Translations under genes and position numbers: made by a program
The notes under the pieces: model-generated
Seen by the model: only the letters and a program-made list of their open reading frames with translations
Database searches by the model: none
What the model was told of the DNA's origin: nothing
In this document: positions 1 through 11,767 of the stretch, one piece after another
How the letters are laid out: each line of letters begins with the position of its first letter
How positions within the stretch are numbered: the first letter of the stretch is position 1
Source of the DNA: Gremmenia infestans
Taxonomy: Eukaryota; Ascomycota; Leotiomycetes; Helotiales; Hamatocanthoscyphaceae
Direction of reading: 5' to 3'
NCBI GenBank assembly: GCA_032629725.1
Contig: JAFEVB010000012.1
Location: 248,001 to 312,000 of the forward strand
DNA length: 64,000 bases

Positions 1-922
1 AACTCCTTTCACAGAGTCCGTCGCCTCGGCTGCGAGCGAGAACTGGGAAGCTCTGATCACGAAAGCAAGTAATCAGATCTACGCTCAACCAACACCATAT
101 TTCGTCACCCAGCGCCTTATATCTGAGGCAATAGAGTACGGTGCTGCTGCTACAGATGCTGCTGCAAACCAATACCATGTTGTGCAGTCAATCATCAGCG
201 AGCTTGTTGTTGGCAAGTAAGTTGCCTTTTCCCTCACCTCTTCACCCTCAATTCCAATGCTGACTATTCACAGAGAACCCGATTTCACCGAGAGCGTCTA
301 TAACAAATTATCATCGGCATACTACACTGGAGCGGGCGAAGCAGCCAGTTCAGCATCCTCCTATGCAAGCGACGCCTACGCATCCGTAACATCCGTCATC
401 TCCTCCGTCTTCACTCCTCCCCCCGCTCTTGAAGATATCCTAAGTAGCGCCTCCGCACGCGTCAACGAAGCCATCGACGCCGCGTCCGTGCAAGTATACG
501 GCTCCAGCACAGGCTATGCAGAAGCTGCGTCAAGCAGTATCGCAGACGCCGCTTCTTCTGCCCAAAAAGCTATCTCTGAAGCCATTTACGGAACCTCTAC
601 CGGTACTTATGAAAGCGTTACCAACGTGGCAGGGGAAACGTACGCATCTGCTACAGACGCAGCAGCAGAGGCACTCTCAGCTGCGCAAGCAAAAGTCAGT
701 AGTGCGATATATGGAGAGGAACAGAGTGCCGTAGAGAGTGCACAAGCGAGACTCAATGCTGCAATTGAGAGTGCGAGGGCTAAATTGGGCGGGTATGCGG
801 CGAGTGCTGGAGGGCAGGCGAGTGAGGTCTACAGCAAAGCTAGTGAGGGCGTAGAGGATTTCGCGTCCAGCGTAAGCTCGGTCGTTGAAAAGGCCACTGG
901 AAGTGCTAAAGACGAGCTATGA
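1..922 (+). CDS. Ala/Ser-rich repeat protein, 5' end missing
   Basis: The window opens inside this gene. Reading frame 2 is open from base 2, a 57-base intron (217-273, GTAAGT...CACAG) joins it in phase to 274-922, and the product ends with KATGSAKDEL. About 287 residues are visible. They are dominated by Ala, Ser and short charged helices, with loosely repeated units marked by [IV]YG-x-STG or IYAQPTP motifs about every 35-70 residues, and the phrase F-T-E-S-V occurs twice. Such amphipathic Ala/Ser repeats resemble LEA-like or apolipoprotein-like helical proteins, but I do not recognise a named family. No membrane segment is visible in the part present; any signal peptide would lie outside the window. 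The final KDEL is probably just the end of a helical repeat; an ER retention role would need a signal peptide that cannot be checked here. Confidence 0.75.
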
Positions 923-3900
923 ATTGGGTGAAGGGACGCGATTAATGGAATGGAACGAGTGTATGAAAGAAAGATCCTCTCCTTTATCACCATGGTTGGC
1001 TGGTCGGTTGTCTGGGCGGGGGATCCTTTTTGACATGTTTTTCCTTTTACACCTTGCAATGCAAGCAGAACTGAGCGATATCCAACTCTTGTGTATTTAT
1101 GTAACGTAACGTAACGTATTATATGTGTGTATGCGGAAATGAAATAGTATTGATAACATCCGGTTTCGGTTTCTCCAGGGTATTTGTTGTGAATAGATAC
1201 ATACGTGTGTGCCTAGGTACCCTATGCTTCTGTATAGCTAGAGTCTCGCAGATACAGATACGTCGATTGAGATCTAATGCTAGTCGCTCTAAGTATATAA
1301 CTCTAACGCCAACATAAAATTCCCGGACGATCCAGCCTCGACTCTTGGCGCGAATAAGTTATTCAATCTATTTTTCTTTCCTTTCCTTCTTTCCTTCTTT
1401 CCTCCGCGTGTTCTCGTTGACGGTGTGCGTGATATGGTAGGTGATGGGTTTGGATATCGACAGGTCGATTCGTATTGTGTTGTATTATACTAGATTCCGT
1501 AATACCTCAAATACTAGACGCTCTCTTGATGTTCGATCCCAATCCGTGACCGTGACCGATGTGCAATTTCTTCTCTCCATCTAGGGGGTGCAAAAATATT
1601 AGTAAATCCCAACATAACATAATCAGTCCTGCGTTCACTATTCATTTACAACTCCGCTTCCAATTCCACTTCCAGTTTTATGTTTATGTTTCTTTGCGTA
1701 CGCAGTATGATGATATGAAAAGGGAGGTATTCGTGTTACTTTACGATGCACTTACACAGGTCGTCCGGCATGATCATATGTTAATCCAGGGATGCCACTT
1801 GGTGTTTCTTTTCTCACTAATTTCGCACCATTTCCGCTTTGGTTTCCGTTTCTTGGGGATGATTGTGATTGTGATTGCGCGTGAGATTGCTTTTGGATTT
1901 CTTTCCGTGTGAGGTATGGCTCTGGTCGTTGCGGGTATAGGATTTTGGTGTTTCCGCGTGGAGGGGGGGCGACTAGTTCGGCGCGGAGGCGGGATGTACA
2001 GGATCCCATTTTGGGTAGAGGTGGATGCGGGTGTAGATGTGGATGTGGGGGGTACGAATGGAATTGAATATATCACGAGGTGAAGAAAATATCAGAGGAG
2101 AAGGAGTCGTATGAGGGTATGAATGGGAAGGTAAAGAAGTAAATTGAGGAAAGGAAGGGGAAGGGGAAGAAGCTCTATTTTGCTAGGGCGGTGGACTGGA
2201 TGTGTAGTGTGGGGAAATCCGGGGCACCGGGTGTATTTAATTTGGGGTATTTATCCGTGGGAATTAGAGGTTTGTGTTTGAGATGGCTAATTAAATGCCA
2301 AGCATAAAAATGCGTGAGGATGAGAGAGCTAGTTAGTAGAGATTATTTGTCTGGAGAAAGAAAGTGCCTATATCTATCTACTGACACGTGACTGGGAGTG
2401 ACTCGCCGTTTCGGTCCATGGTCACGGTCCAAAAGGTATATTTTGAATGGATTAGAAAGGTTTTGGATGTTGTATTTTTCTCAAGCTGTGTTTCAGTTTA
2501 GATGAAGTGGAAGCTATAATATGCTATGAGCAGGAACAGTGAAGAGTCTGTTTGCACGTGAGCTCCATCTGCCAAATTGAGCAGGACAGATAGTGGAAGC
2601 ATGATGGATCATAGGACAGACGACTAAAGTTCAACAGATGCAGTTTTTAGGTACTTGCTCGTTCATTCCTTCGCCAATTCCTAGACTCAAAGGCCATCCC
2701 AGCTCCAAAGAACAAATACACATGCACCTGTTTGTTGCTGGTCAGCACTCGCCTCAATCGACGCCTGAACCTGGGGCAGATGATCTTAAGTAGGATGAAT
2801 ATGGATGTTGGTGTTGACGACGACTTACGGCTGAAACTCGACAGACAACAGACAGACAACAGAGGCTGGAAACAACGAGATGACATATATCTTCAATGCC
2901 AGAGGCCGGCAATCCAATGAAAAGCCAGGAAAAGGATCAAGATGGATATTATCGACGAGAATAATACCTTGTTCCAACATGAGTTACATAATAGACAAGG
3001 TTACTCTGAAACATCTGGTTCCAAGCATCTTTAAGCCAATAAATATAGTCATACGGACACGTCCGAAACTGAGTGGGCAAGGAAACAGATCTTATAACAA
3101 CTGCTGCTCCCCACTCTCACAACCTAAATATTCCATCAGGACGCAGACCTTGGAAGATAAGATATGTCGACAGCAGATGTTGGTCCGTTCTAGGCCACAA
3201 GACGTCAATATTGATCGGGAAAGGATCGATTAACATGTTTGTAGGAACCGCAAAGAAGCCGTCGGAGCTACTTTATCAACGTACTCTCCCCAGTCTGCCC
3301 AATCGTCAAAAATCGTGAAACGGCGAGGATTCCCGGACAGATGTCGGACATAAAGAGATACGTACTGTAGCCATATTGCAGGAAGAGCCGGTGAAACTAT
3401 CAAATGGTCACTGGACTCATCATCCTTTACGCCAACAACTGCCAGATAACGCCATTTCTGTGGCATAATGGAACAATAAGGACCCCGAAAAAGGATTTCC
3501 CCAGGGTACAGTAATGTACCAAAGCTTGAAAAAGGATCAGCGAAGTCCTGCAGCCTCCAACCTGGGTCCTGGAGCCACCGGCGTATATCGTACAGTACGC
3601 AATGTCGCACCAACAATTCCATATCGTGACCAAAGAAACAGCAGTACCAAAAGCCTGATTTCTCATTATTATCGAATGGAGGGTTGCAACAAATGCAAGT
3701 CTGCTAGATGCCACGTTTCAAATACATTATTGGATGGTCAAGAAGAAAGAAAGAAGTTTCTCTACGGAATGCGCAGCCTCAACATACTCGCTAAAATGCA
3801 AGGCTGTGTTGTGCACACTACACTTCCAACCAACACTAAAACCAGCTCTCTATCTCTCCTTGACATACACACACTACTTTACATTAGAAGGATCTCCGCC

Positions 3901-4127
3901 TTGCCGCTGCATCCACCATCCATCCATCGTTGAACTTAATTCGACTTGTGTGTTCTATTTTGGGCATTTTACGAGGCTGACCTTTACAGATACTTAAAGC
4001 CAAACATGATTCCATCATGGCCTCTCAATGACCTCTCCTCCTTCCGTCAGTCAGTGTCCTTAAATACCACTACCCACGAGTTTCGATTGATTATCTCATC
4101 TCAATAACAAATCAACTAAACTACACG
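923..4127. other. Gene-poor interval
   Basis: No convincing gene on the plus strand. Open frames here are short, start with non-ATG codons or lack coding character. It contains a short tandem GTAAC repeat (about 1098-1118), pyrimidine tracts near 1371-1402, and one possible split minus-strand gene (3117-3622, listed separately). The last 100 bases before 4128 contain a TTAAATAC stretch and probably form the promoter of the small Pro-rich gene. Confidence 0.5.
3117..3622 (-). pseudogene. Possible split or decayed hypothetical gene
   Basis: A minus-strand frame from the ATG at 3622 to a stop at 3230 gives 130 residues with strongly protein-like composition (many Trp, Tyr and Asp; for example TIFDDWADWGEYVDK). 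Directly overlapping its end, the next minus frame (3236 down to 3117) gives 39 further residues of similar character (PFPINIDVLWPRTDQH), so the two look like one product interrupted by a one-base shift near 3235. Upstream of 3622 the first frame stays open for about 25 codons without another ATG, so a 5' exon may be missing. I recognise no family. It may be a broken gene, two exons with a junction I cannot see, or chance; the low score reflects that. Confidence 0.3.
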
Positions 4128-4511
4128 ATGTCTTATACAACCTTCGACGAAAAAGCAAACTACGAGCAACGCTGCCACCGCCGGAACAGGCCCTCCATCT
4201 CCTCAGGTTCCACCCACTCTTCACTATCAGAGAAAGACGATAACCCTCCTCCCTACTACGAGCGCACCTTCTACAATTCCACACCAGAGAAACCTCTTCC
4301 TCCTCTGCCGGTACAACCGCGACGTGTAAGGTTTGCTGTGAAACCGCTGCCTCCACTACCAGAAGGGCAAAGGTATAGATCGGACAGCGATAGTTCCGTA
4401 GAGTCCGTGGAGGCGGAGGCGGAAGGGGAGGGTGAGAATGCGTATTGGGCGAGTGAGAAGAGGGGTAGTGGGAGTGGGGGTGGGGGGTATGGGGAGAAGA
4501 GCAGGTCGTAA
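4128..4511 (+). CDS. Small proline-rich protein
   Basis: A single-exon frame of 127 residues with an ATG preceded by a pyrimidine/adenine-rich leader and a TTAAATAC box about 70 bases upstream. The product is low-complexity: a Ser-rich start, a PPPYYERT stretch (PPxY-like, a possible WW-domain ligand), two PLPPLP motifs (SH3-ligand-like) at about residues 55-80, an acidic Glu/Ser run, and a Gly/Ser tail. No signal peptide, membrane segment or enzyme motif is seen. Function is unknown; the motifs suggest a disordered adaptor or substrate protein. The reverse strand of the same bases is also open but has no coding logic. Confidence 0.55.
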   Translation: MSYTTFDEKANYEQRCHRRNRPSISSGSTHSSLSEKDDNPPPYYERTFYNSTPEKPLPPLPVQPRRVRFAVKPLPPLPEGQRYRSDSDSSVESVEAEAEGEGENAYWASEKRGSGSGGGGYGEKSRS

Positions 4512-5666
4512 AAGAGGCGATGCTGTTGTATGATCATGCTGTCACCAGGCAGTGCGCCTCGAATGGTGACACGTTGGTGCTTACCTTAGAAGGAATGGGA
4601 AAATCGGTCACTCTTTGGGCAAATTCTTTCGATTCTGATAATAGGATAAAACCCAGGGAAAAGAGCTCGCGCTCTAAGGCGTTTGGATGGCGGTGCACAT
4701 CCTTTTGATATTATGGATGATGTATACCCTATGGCGTTGAGGTCTATTTGGGAGGAAAACTAGGTGTCATTTAAAAATTACCTTATGCTATGTAGCGGTA
4801 TAAAGCAACTGAGAATCTTCAATCTAGATATGGACCCCTATAGATGTACCACCACTAATTATCAGGTGAAGACCTGATTTTCTAGGGACGTCGTCCATGC
4901 TCCATACCAACAAGTCAGGCCTTCGCCTGTCAATTAGAACTATTGAACTATAGCTTCACCGCTTGGAGAACTCGTAAGAATCCTGTACTTATGTGGCGCA
5001 TCTGAGAGACGTTGCTTAGCTGAGGCTGCCGGAGGCCTTCTCCGACTTTCCAACGCATTTGACAAAATGCTCATCAACATCACCTTTCAAGTCTCCAGGT
5101 CGATGGGATTATCTTTATTCCAGACAGTTCCATAGACATCGATGGATTTCAAACGTGGCTCAGAACTTCAGATTAGAGAGCTGGCTGTGCACAACATATC
5201 CTTCAAAGTGGCCTGACAATTACAATCTGGTACCTGAAAGCAGATCTGCACATGCCGGATTGGTTAGCACGAAAGCCAGCGAACCACTCACAGCGGTAGC
5301 CCTGACAACGAAATGGTGGGGTGACTTCCACCTCTATACAACATCAGACGATGTCAAACATACGAGCATCACCGCCTCTAGAGTCGCTGACCAGCGACGA
5401 GAAGTGTCAAGCTGACGCCGGGCGAGCTTGTCCACTGCGAATGGTATAAAAGAACTTGATGTCCAGTAAGTCGCATTGCTCATTCTCCAAGTAGTACATT
5501 TACAGTACATCAAAAACAAAGACATTCAATTATCAAAGTCACAGCAAACCAGCGTGTCAGAAAATCCAAAAATCTTCTGACTTACGACACAAAAACACTA
5601 CACTACATCATCCATCCATACATTGCAATATTTTTAAGTCTCACAACAGACTTTTGAAATTCGATT
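4512..5666. other. Intergenic interval with a stop-riddled frame
   Basis: No intact gene. From the ATG at 5068 one plus frame reads protein-like stretches broken by several stops through about 5460 (for example TSMDFKRGSELQIRELAV and, near its end, PGELVHCEWYKRT); a second overlapping frame (5059-5415) is open for 118 codons but begins with TTG. I regard this as either a decayed gene or coincidence. The last 150 bases are A-rich leader for the next gene. Confidence 0.35.
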
Positions 5667-6418
5667 ATGAGAGGATACTCCAGCATCATGAGTTCTACAG
5701 ACAGTAGTACCACTGCCCTGAACGGCAATGGTCAAAAAGTCTGCCTCGAGAACAATCACCATCTATGGGAGCCAAAAAGCTCAGCCGCTACAGAACCATT
5801 GTGGCATATGCGGGTCCTTGTTCTAAAGGACCAAGAAGGACAGGGAGATTGTCCAGGTCGTTATTTCGTACGTTAACCTGCACAGACAAGCAATTAGTGT
5901 TAATCATAACTGACTGACTGGTTAAAACAGACATTCAAGTCCAAGCACCATCTCACACACGCAGCCAACCAACTTGAAGAAGCATTCAGAGAGAGGTTCG
6001 GTATCAGAAAATGCGGGTGTGATAGTCCAGATGCTATGGGTGGGCGAGTTAACGATGGACGGTGTCAGAATTTTACTATTGAGTATGAGACTGAGACGGC
6101 TAGTGAGGAATGGAGACAGTTTACTGAGAGACTCAAGATGTTGGAAGATGAATGGGAGCATGAGGAAGTAAGCATGCTGTGAGTGAAGTCATGTGTTTGG
6201 GGACGATTGAAGTCCATGTCACTTTTTGGCAGGCGTTTGTTATGCCTGGGGGAATTGGAATCACTTCTATACTGGCTGGTGGGATCAAGGCGATTGGAGT
6301 TTTGGAGTTTGCAGTTTTGATCTTTTTGGCAACAGATTGGAATGGGATTCAGCAACATTCAATAGAAAAGTTAGATAATCAGACTGGCGGGCTACAACTA
6401 GATTTTAAGAATGATTAA
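5667..6418 (+). CDS. Orphan three-exon protein with hydrophobic C-terminus
   Basis: Three exons fit with phase-0 junctions: 5667-5867, 5931-6167 and 6233-6418, giving 207 residues. Intron 1 (63 bases) has a GTACGT donor, a CTGAC branch and an ACAG acceptor; intron 2 (65 bases) runs from GTAAGC to GGCAG. Clean splicing in one frame over three pieces is the main support. The product has a polar Ser/Asn-rich start (a second ATG lies at codon 9), a central Cys/Glu-rich helical part (KCGCDSPD, then a Glu-rich coiled-coil-like run ending DEWEHEE), and a Gly/Ile/Leu-rich exon 3 with one membrane-like segment of about 25 residues (GGIGITSILAGG...VLEFAVLIFLA). I do not recognise it; it may be a small tail-anchored or lineage-specific protein. 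Confidence 0.55.
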
Positions 6419-7439
6419 TCATATGAATAGGTGGGTTTGAATAGAATATCGTCCATTTACATCAAGATATTCCATAGGAACCTCCAGACTCTAGAGAAAC
6501 TCGCCCCTTGCTAGTCTAGTGAACAAACAGACAGGGCTTGAATTTACTCCCATTAACAATTAAGTTTTCCTACAGTGACATTAAGTTTAGCATGTGAAAC
6601 GTGAGTTGGGTTCTCATAAGAAACGAAGTTAATTATGCACAGTTAACACGCGCTACTATCAAACTAAATAGTAGGTAGGGTGGGTGACCATCTCCGCTAT
6701 ATTAGCCTGCTTCATCGCTAACCTCCGTCGCGTCGCGACGACTTCGACCTCTCAACTTCTTCCAACAATGATCTTCACCATTCTGATATCAACAGCTGTA
6801 GCGTTCTGACGGCCGCTCGGATGAAGAGGTTGTTCAGTTCGCTGTCAAGGCTTTCTCCTAGGTCCATCCCACCCATTTACTCGTTGACATGTGCCAAATG
6901 TGCGAATGTCAGTACTGCATGAATTCGGGGTGTCGGATAGACTTGTCGGATCCCCAGTTTCATCACACGGTTGGCATATCTAAGCTTCACCGAATGTGGC
7001 CCATCTTGGGAGCGAATAACCTTGAAATGTTGTAGTGCTGGGTTGGAATTGCTCATCTAGTCTCGATGATTTGTTTGATCGCTGAATATGCATCTGTAAG
7101 GTGCATCAGATGGTTTATTGTGTTTATGCCATTTCAGACTTCACGAATCTGCAAGCCCGAAGCAGGGTCACATGCATGGAGAGAGCTAGATTCGCAGTAG
7201 TTGTCGTGGTCAGCTCTCGATCTCATTATCTGATCTGATGGGCGCCGGGCTATTGATGCTTTGATTCCCTCTTCTCAAATGTCTTTGCCTGATAGTTTGT
7301 TTTTGCTCTTTTTGCTCTCCACGTTATGACACATTTCTGTTTTGACATCTATAATTATTATTTTTACAATCAATGTTTCTCGCAAGATCTGCATGCAAGA
7401 CTAAAGTAGCTGCGGACCGCTTCGTCGACAGAGGGCCAC
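6419..7439. other. Intergenic interval
   Basis: No gene seen. A small frame at 7279 (MSLPDSLFLLFLLSTL, then stop) looks like a signal peptide but has no good donor to link it to the membrane-protein gene downstream. A CGTCGCGTCGCGACG palindrome-like cluster lies near 6727-6741. Confidence 0.4.
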
Positions 7440-9377
7440 ATGGACCTCAAGCCATCGCTGGGAGCTGGCTCTCTTTTAAATCATTTGTTTAAAAACGACA
7501 TGCATCAGCCTCACAAGCAAGCCTCGATTAATACCCCTTCTGGGGTTTCGCCAACTGTTACTGTGATACGTGAAGTTACAGTTGTAGAACAAACAGCTGC
7601 TATTACACCGGCGGCAGAGCTTCGCCGGAGGCAAAATGAAGCCTGCCAACAGGCTTCACAAAGCGCGGACCAAGCCGCTCGACAAGCCTCTCAATCTGCA
7701 TCTCAATCGATTCAGCAAGCCCAGCAATCGGCTTCTGAAGCCGTGCGACAAGCGTCACAATCAGCGTCGCAAGCCATCCAACAAGCCCAAAATAGCGTTT
7801 CGCAATCAATTGCGGCGGCTTCTCGAAACGCTGCAGCGGCCCAATCGTCAGCAAGTCAAGTCGTGGCGAGTATACAATCGTCTGCATCAATAGCTATTTC
7901 AAATGCAAACGAGTCAATGAATAATGCCCAAGCTAGTGCGTCAACAGCTCAGGTATGTCTAAGTCCCATGTTAAGATGAGCACCTACTATGCAAAAATTG
8001 AAATAGAGGCTGACATATGTTTGCAGATCAAGGCTTCCAGTGCAGTACTTCAAGCAGGAGCAGCAGTCGCAGCTGCCACTGGTGAAGCTGCCGCGGCGGG
8101 CTCTTCCTTCCTCCAAGCAGCTGCACAGGCTACTTCAAGTGCCCAAGCTTCTGTCGCGGCCGTTGGTGTACGTCTGCAATCAACTTTAAAGATCAGCTCT
8201 AACTCGTACCTAGGCTGCGGCCTCTTCCCAAGTTCAACAGGCTTCGCAACAAGTAACAGCGTCGCAAAATGCCGCAGTTACTGCAACCCAAGCTGCTCTC
8301 GCTATCGTCGGAAGCATAATTGCATCCGCATTAATAACTATCCTGATCTACTTCCTTATAATACGGCACAAACAGAAATCCCAGAAACGATCACGGCGGG
8401 AGCCTGCACCCTCTCCGGGGTATTCCGCAGATGCCAAATTTCCCGTGTCAGATCAGGTTGGAACCACGGTTTCTGGAACCCAACCAGCTTATAACGCTGT
8501 GAAAATCGATCCTGGTAGTGATTCCCGAGGGTCTTTATCGCTCTTTCCGAAATCTACACCAGGAGACAACCCACGAGATGCTGATGTCAGGACTACTTCA
8601 GTGGCTTGGAATCCATCTAAACCTCCGAAGGCGCCAACTCTGGGATCGTGGTTGAAGGTGCAGGATGGCGTATCGCCATTCGGGCCCATCAACCTCCCTA
8701 CTGATTCTAAATCACCCTCCCCTCTTGGTGGTCAACTCAAATCACCTTTACGGAGCAGCCAGCCTCGGAGTCCAAACACAAGATCAAATCTACCAATAGG
8801 GGAACCAACACTTCCGATGCTTGAACAGAACAAAGCAGTTGTTACCTCAGTACCGAGAAAACCGCCAAGATATCTACAAACAAGAAAGCCTGTTGGATCA
8901 GAAGAACAAGGACCCCCACCAAATGAGCCATCTGCTGATGGAAAGTATCGCGAAAGTAAAGCCAGTGTTTGGACCGATGAAATTCCGGATACAGGAACAT
9001 CGCCACCACTCCAATCTGCGCCAAAGGGTAAGGAACCAGTGTCGGTAACACGGGCCTATGAGATGAAACTCCCCTCGCCTCAGAATCCGGTTCGAACGAC
9101 AGCAGAGTGGTTAGAGTCCATTCAAAACACAGCCTCACCTGTAGCCTCGCAGCGGAGTTCCAAAATCTCGCGGCCATCTTTCGGCCTACCGGGGAATCCA
9201 AGAATGGGGGGAGGCTTGCCATCGAGACCTGGAATTAACAGGGAGGCGAAGAGTGTGCAGGGCGAGCTTGAACATGTGCAGGGGCTGAATAGATTCTTGC
9301 CTGATACTAGAGCCAGTTCATTGTCGAGAAGTGGAAGTGATGAAAGTAACGATAGGGGGGTGGGAAAGGCAATTTGA
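7440..9377 (+). CDS. Ser/Gln/Ala-repeat single-pass membrane protein
   Basis: Exons 7440-7952, 8027-8167 and 8214-9377 join in phase 0 to give 605 residues. Residues about 60-240 are a tandem array of QASQSA, QSIQQAQ and QASASTA-like units, a low-complexity Ser/Gln/Ala region. A single membrane segment follows at about residues 249-273 (AIVGSIIASALITILIYFLI), then a basic stop-transfer stretch (RHKQKSQKRSRR) and a 330-residue Pro/Ser-rich tail containing GSWLKVQDGVSPFGP and many SPxx sites. The architecture (repetitive head, one helix, disordered basic tail) is like fungal wall-stress sensors or mucin-like proteins, but no WSC or other Cys domain is present and the chosen ATG provides no signal peptide. 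An upstream leader exon may therefore be missing. Both introns are short (74 and 46 bases). Confidence 0.75.
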
Positions 9378-9960
9378 GGCGAGGTGAGCTTGATCGATTT
9401 TAAAGCTAATATATTGCATATAATTTTGTGGGCGAAGCGAAGCTTTACAAAGGCTTTATCTTGATAGCTACTGAAGTTCGGTATTATATCGACAGTGAGC
9501 ACGTGGAGAGGTTATGTGGTGTTACCTTTGACAGAGAGCACGCAGGGTCTTCATGTCGCATTGTGTCCAGTCACCTCATTACTAAAGCATCACGAGTATA
9601 ACAGCTACAGCTTCTTCGACTTAAGCAGCACATTGGAGAAGCTTGAGTGAGTGAGATCTTCGCCGCGGCCCGGTTCCGTGGAGCCAAACCCCTGTTCTAG
9701 AATTACCCCAGCATGAATCCCCTCCAATACGAATCCAGTAACGCTGCTGGGAGCTCCCGTATGGGTCCGTGCAATCCTTGCATCTCAACTTGGCAGTACT
9801 ACCCTCCACGGAGAGCCTGCATGTTTGCCTATTATTACATTCGAGGTTTCAGCATATTTCTTTTATACTACTATCTCCCAAGTTTCTTTTCTCAAAGAGA
9901 CTTCTGACTTGAGGTCATTCCTTCTTCTCAAACGATCTACGAACCATTAATACCTCAAGT
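9378..9960. other. Intergenic interval
   Basis: Spacer between the membrane protein and the P450. No gene or clear repeat; the last 70 bases (pyrimidine-rich, then ACCTCAAGT before the ATG) look like a 5' leader. Confidence 0.5.
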
Positions 9961-11767
9961 ATGGTGCTTTACTTACTCATTCCAATTGTGTTTTGGGGGG
10001 CTGTCCTTTATATAGGCTACCAGCGCCTATACCACAGTCCTATTTCACACATTCCAGGTCCAAAACTCGCTGCTGTAACAAGGCTGTCAGTTCACCTTAA
10101 CTTTTGCTCTTTTCTCTCCAGCATCACTATTCACCTGAATATTCACTAATCGCGCGTAGTTATGAAGCATACTACGATCTCTGGCTTGGGGGCCAATACA
10201 CCTTCAAGATCATTGCCCTGCATAAGGAATATGGTCCCATAATTCGTATCTCTCCCTGGGAAATCCACATCGCAGACCCTGATTTCTACGAGGTTGTTTA
10301 TGCCTCGTCCGCGAGTGGACATCGGCGAGATAAATATGACTGGTTCACAAAGAGCTTTGGTCTCGACAATGCCGTGTTTGCTACTCCGGGACACGACTTG
10401 CATCGGTTGAGGAGGTCGGCGCTGGCACCGTACTTCAGTATGACGAGTGTGAGGAGATTGCAGCCGTTCCTACAGGAGAGGGTTAATAAGTTATTGGAGA
10501 GGTTTGAGGGGTTTAGGGATACGGGAGAAGTATTAAATACGAGCTTAGCATATGCTGCATTTACGAATGGTAAGTTTGTGTCGCCTTCACTGAGGTTACA
10601 TGCTTATTATTAGAACAGACGTTGTAATGACTTATTGCTTTGCGCGACACGATAATCGACTAGGTAAGGTCTTCTAAATAAGTTGGTGTAGCCAGCGACT
10701 GACCGATGTTGTCATTGGTACAGAAGCACCAGACTTCGACCCCTCATACCGAGATGCATCATATTTCGGCTCCACAGCAGGAAACTACCTCAAGCACGCC
10801 CCTTGGGTGAACAACTTTATGCAATCGCTCCCCAACTCCATAGCAGAGCTCCTTCATCCGGCTATGGCCTCATTCGTAGCCCAAAAACGAGTAAATACCC
10901 CTTACTTATCCCTTTCACGACCCACCAACTAACAACAAACATCAGGAGGTACTTGCACACATCCAAAGTATAACTTCCGGCTACAACGCCTCGCACCAAG
11001 ATCTCTCCCATCCCACCATTTTCCACACCATCCTCGACTGCAAACTACCCGACCACGAAAAGCGCGACTCTCGGCTATCGGATGACGCGCAGGTTCTCAC
11101 CATGGCCGGTACCTTGACCACAGCCTGGGTGCTTGAAGTAACGACCTTCCACCTCCTCTCCAACCCCCCCATCCTCAGGACGCTAAAGGCAGAACTCAGC
11201 ACCGCCATCCCCTCACCCAACGATATCGGTGCTATCCCTCTCCCAACCCTAGAGAGCTTGCCATATCTGAATGCGGTTATGAAGGAAGGATTGAGACTTA
11301 CGTATGGAGTTAGCTGTCGCCTCGCCAGGATCGATCCAGATAACAGTATCCCGTTCACTGATAAAGAGACGGGAAAAACATACACCATACCACCTGGTAC
11401 ACCCATCGGTATGACGAGCGTGCAGATCCACCACTACGAATCCCTCTTCCCGGACTCCTGGACTTTCCGACCTGAACGCTGGCTCGACCCTAGTTCGAAA
11501 GCGCTAGAAAAATACATGGTTTCTTTCACGGCCGGTAGTCGACAGTGTCTAGGTATCAACTTGGCGTACTGTGAGTTGTATCTGGGGATGAGTGCTATTT
11601 GGAGGGTTTGGGGGAGTAGGGAGGTTAGGGGAGGGGATGATGTGGGCTGCTTTGAGCTTTGGGAGACGGGGAAGTCGGATGTGGAGATTGAGAGTGATGC
11701 ATTTTTACCGATTGTGAGGAAGGGGAGTCAGGGGATTAGGGTTAAGGCGTTTGGCTTGGAAAAGTGA
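9961..11767 (+). CDS. Cytochrome P450 monooxygenase (trichodiene-oxygenase-like group)
   Basis: Five exons (9961-10085, 10160-10569, 10619-10663, 10724-10890, 10946-11767) give 522 residues, the usual P450 size. Visible marks in order: an N-terminal membrane anchor (LLIPIVFWGAVLYIGYQ), the Pro hinge HIPGPKLAA, the I-helix AGTLTTAW, the K-helix E-x-x-R (EGLRLTYG), the PERW motif, and the haem loop FTAGSRQCLG with the Cys ligand at about residue 450. P450s insert one oxygen atom into a substrate at the ER using NADPH-P450 reductase. The segment around MTYCFARHDNRLEAPDF resembles the CYP58/trichodiene-oxygenase-like fungal group, which is a family-level guess; the substrate is unknown. It stands alone, without a synthase or reductase beside it. 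The first donor (GTCAGT) is slightly unusual but gives the conserved phase. Confidence 0.88.

Noticed and set aside
859..922. C-terminal KDEL as an ER retention signal
   Set aside because: The N-terminus is outside the window, and a chance KDEL at the end of a Lys/Asp/Glu-rich helix is just as likely.
1752..2076. Minus-strand Thr/Pro/Ser-rich frames of 85-100 codons
   Set aside because: Two competing frames over the same repetitive bases, no homology-like blocks, no exon logic.
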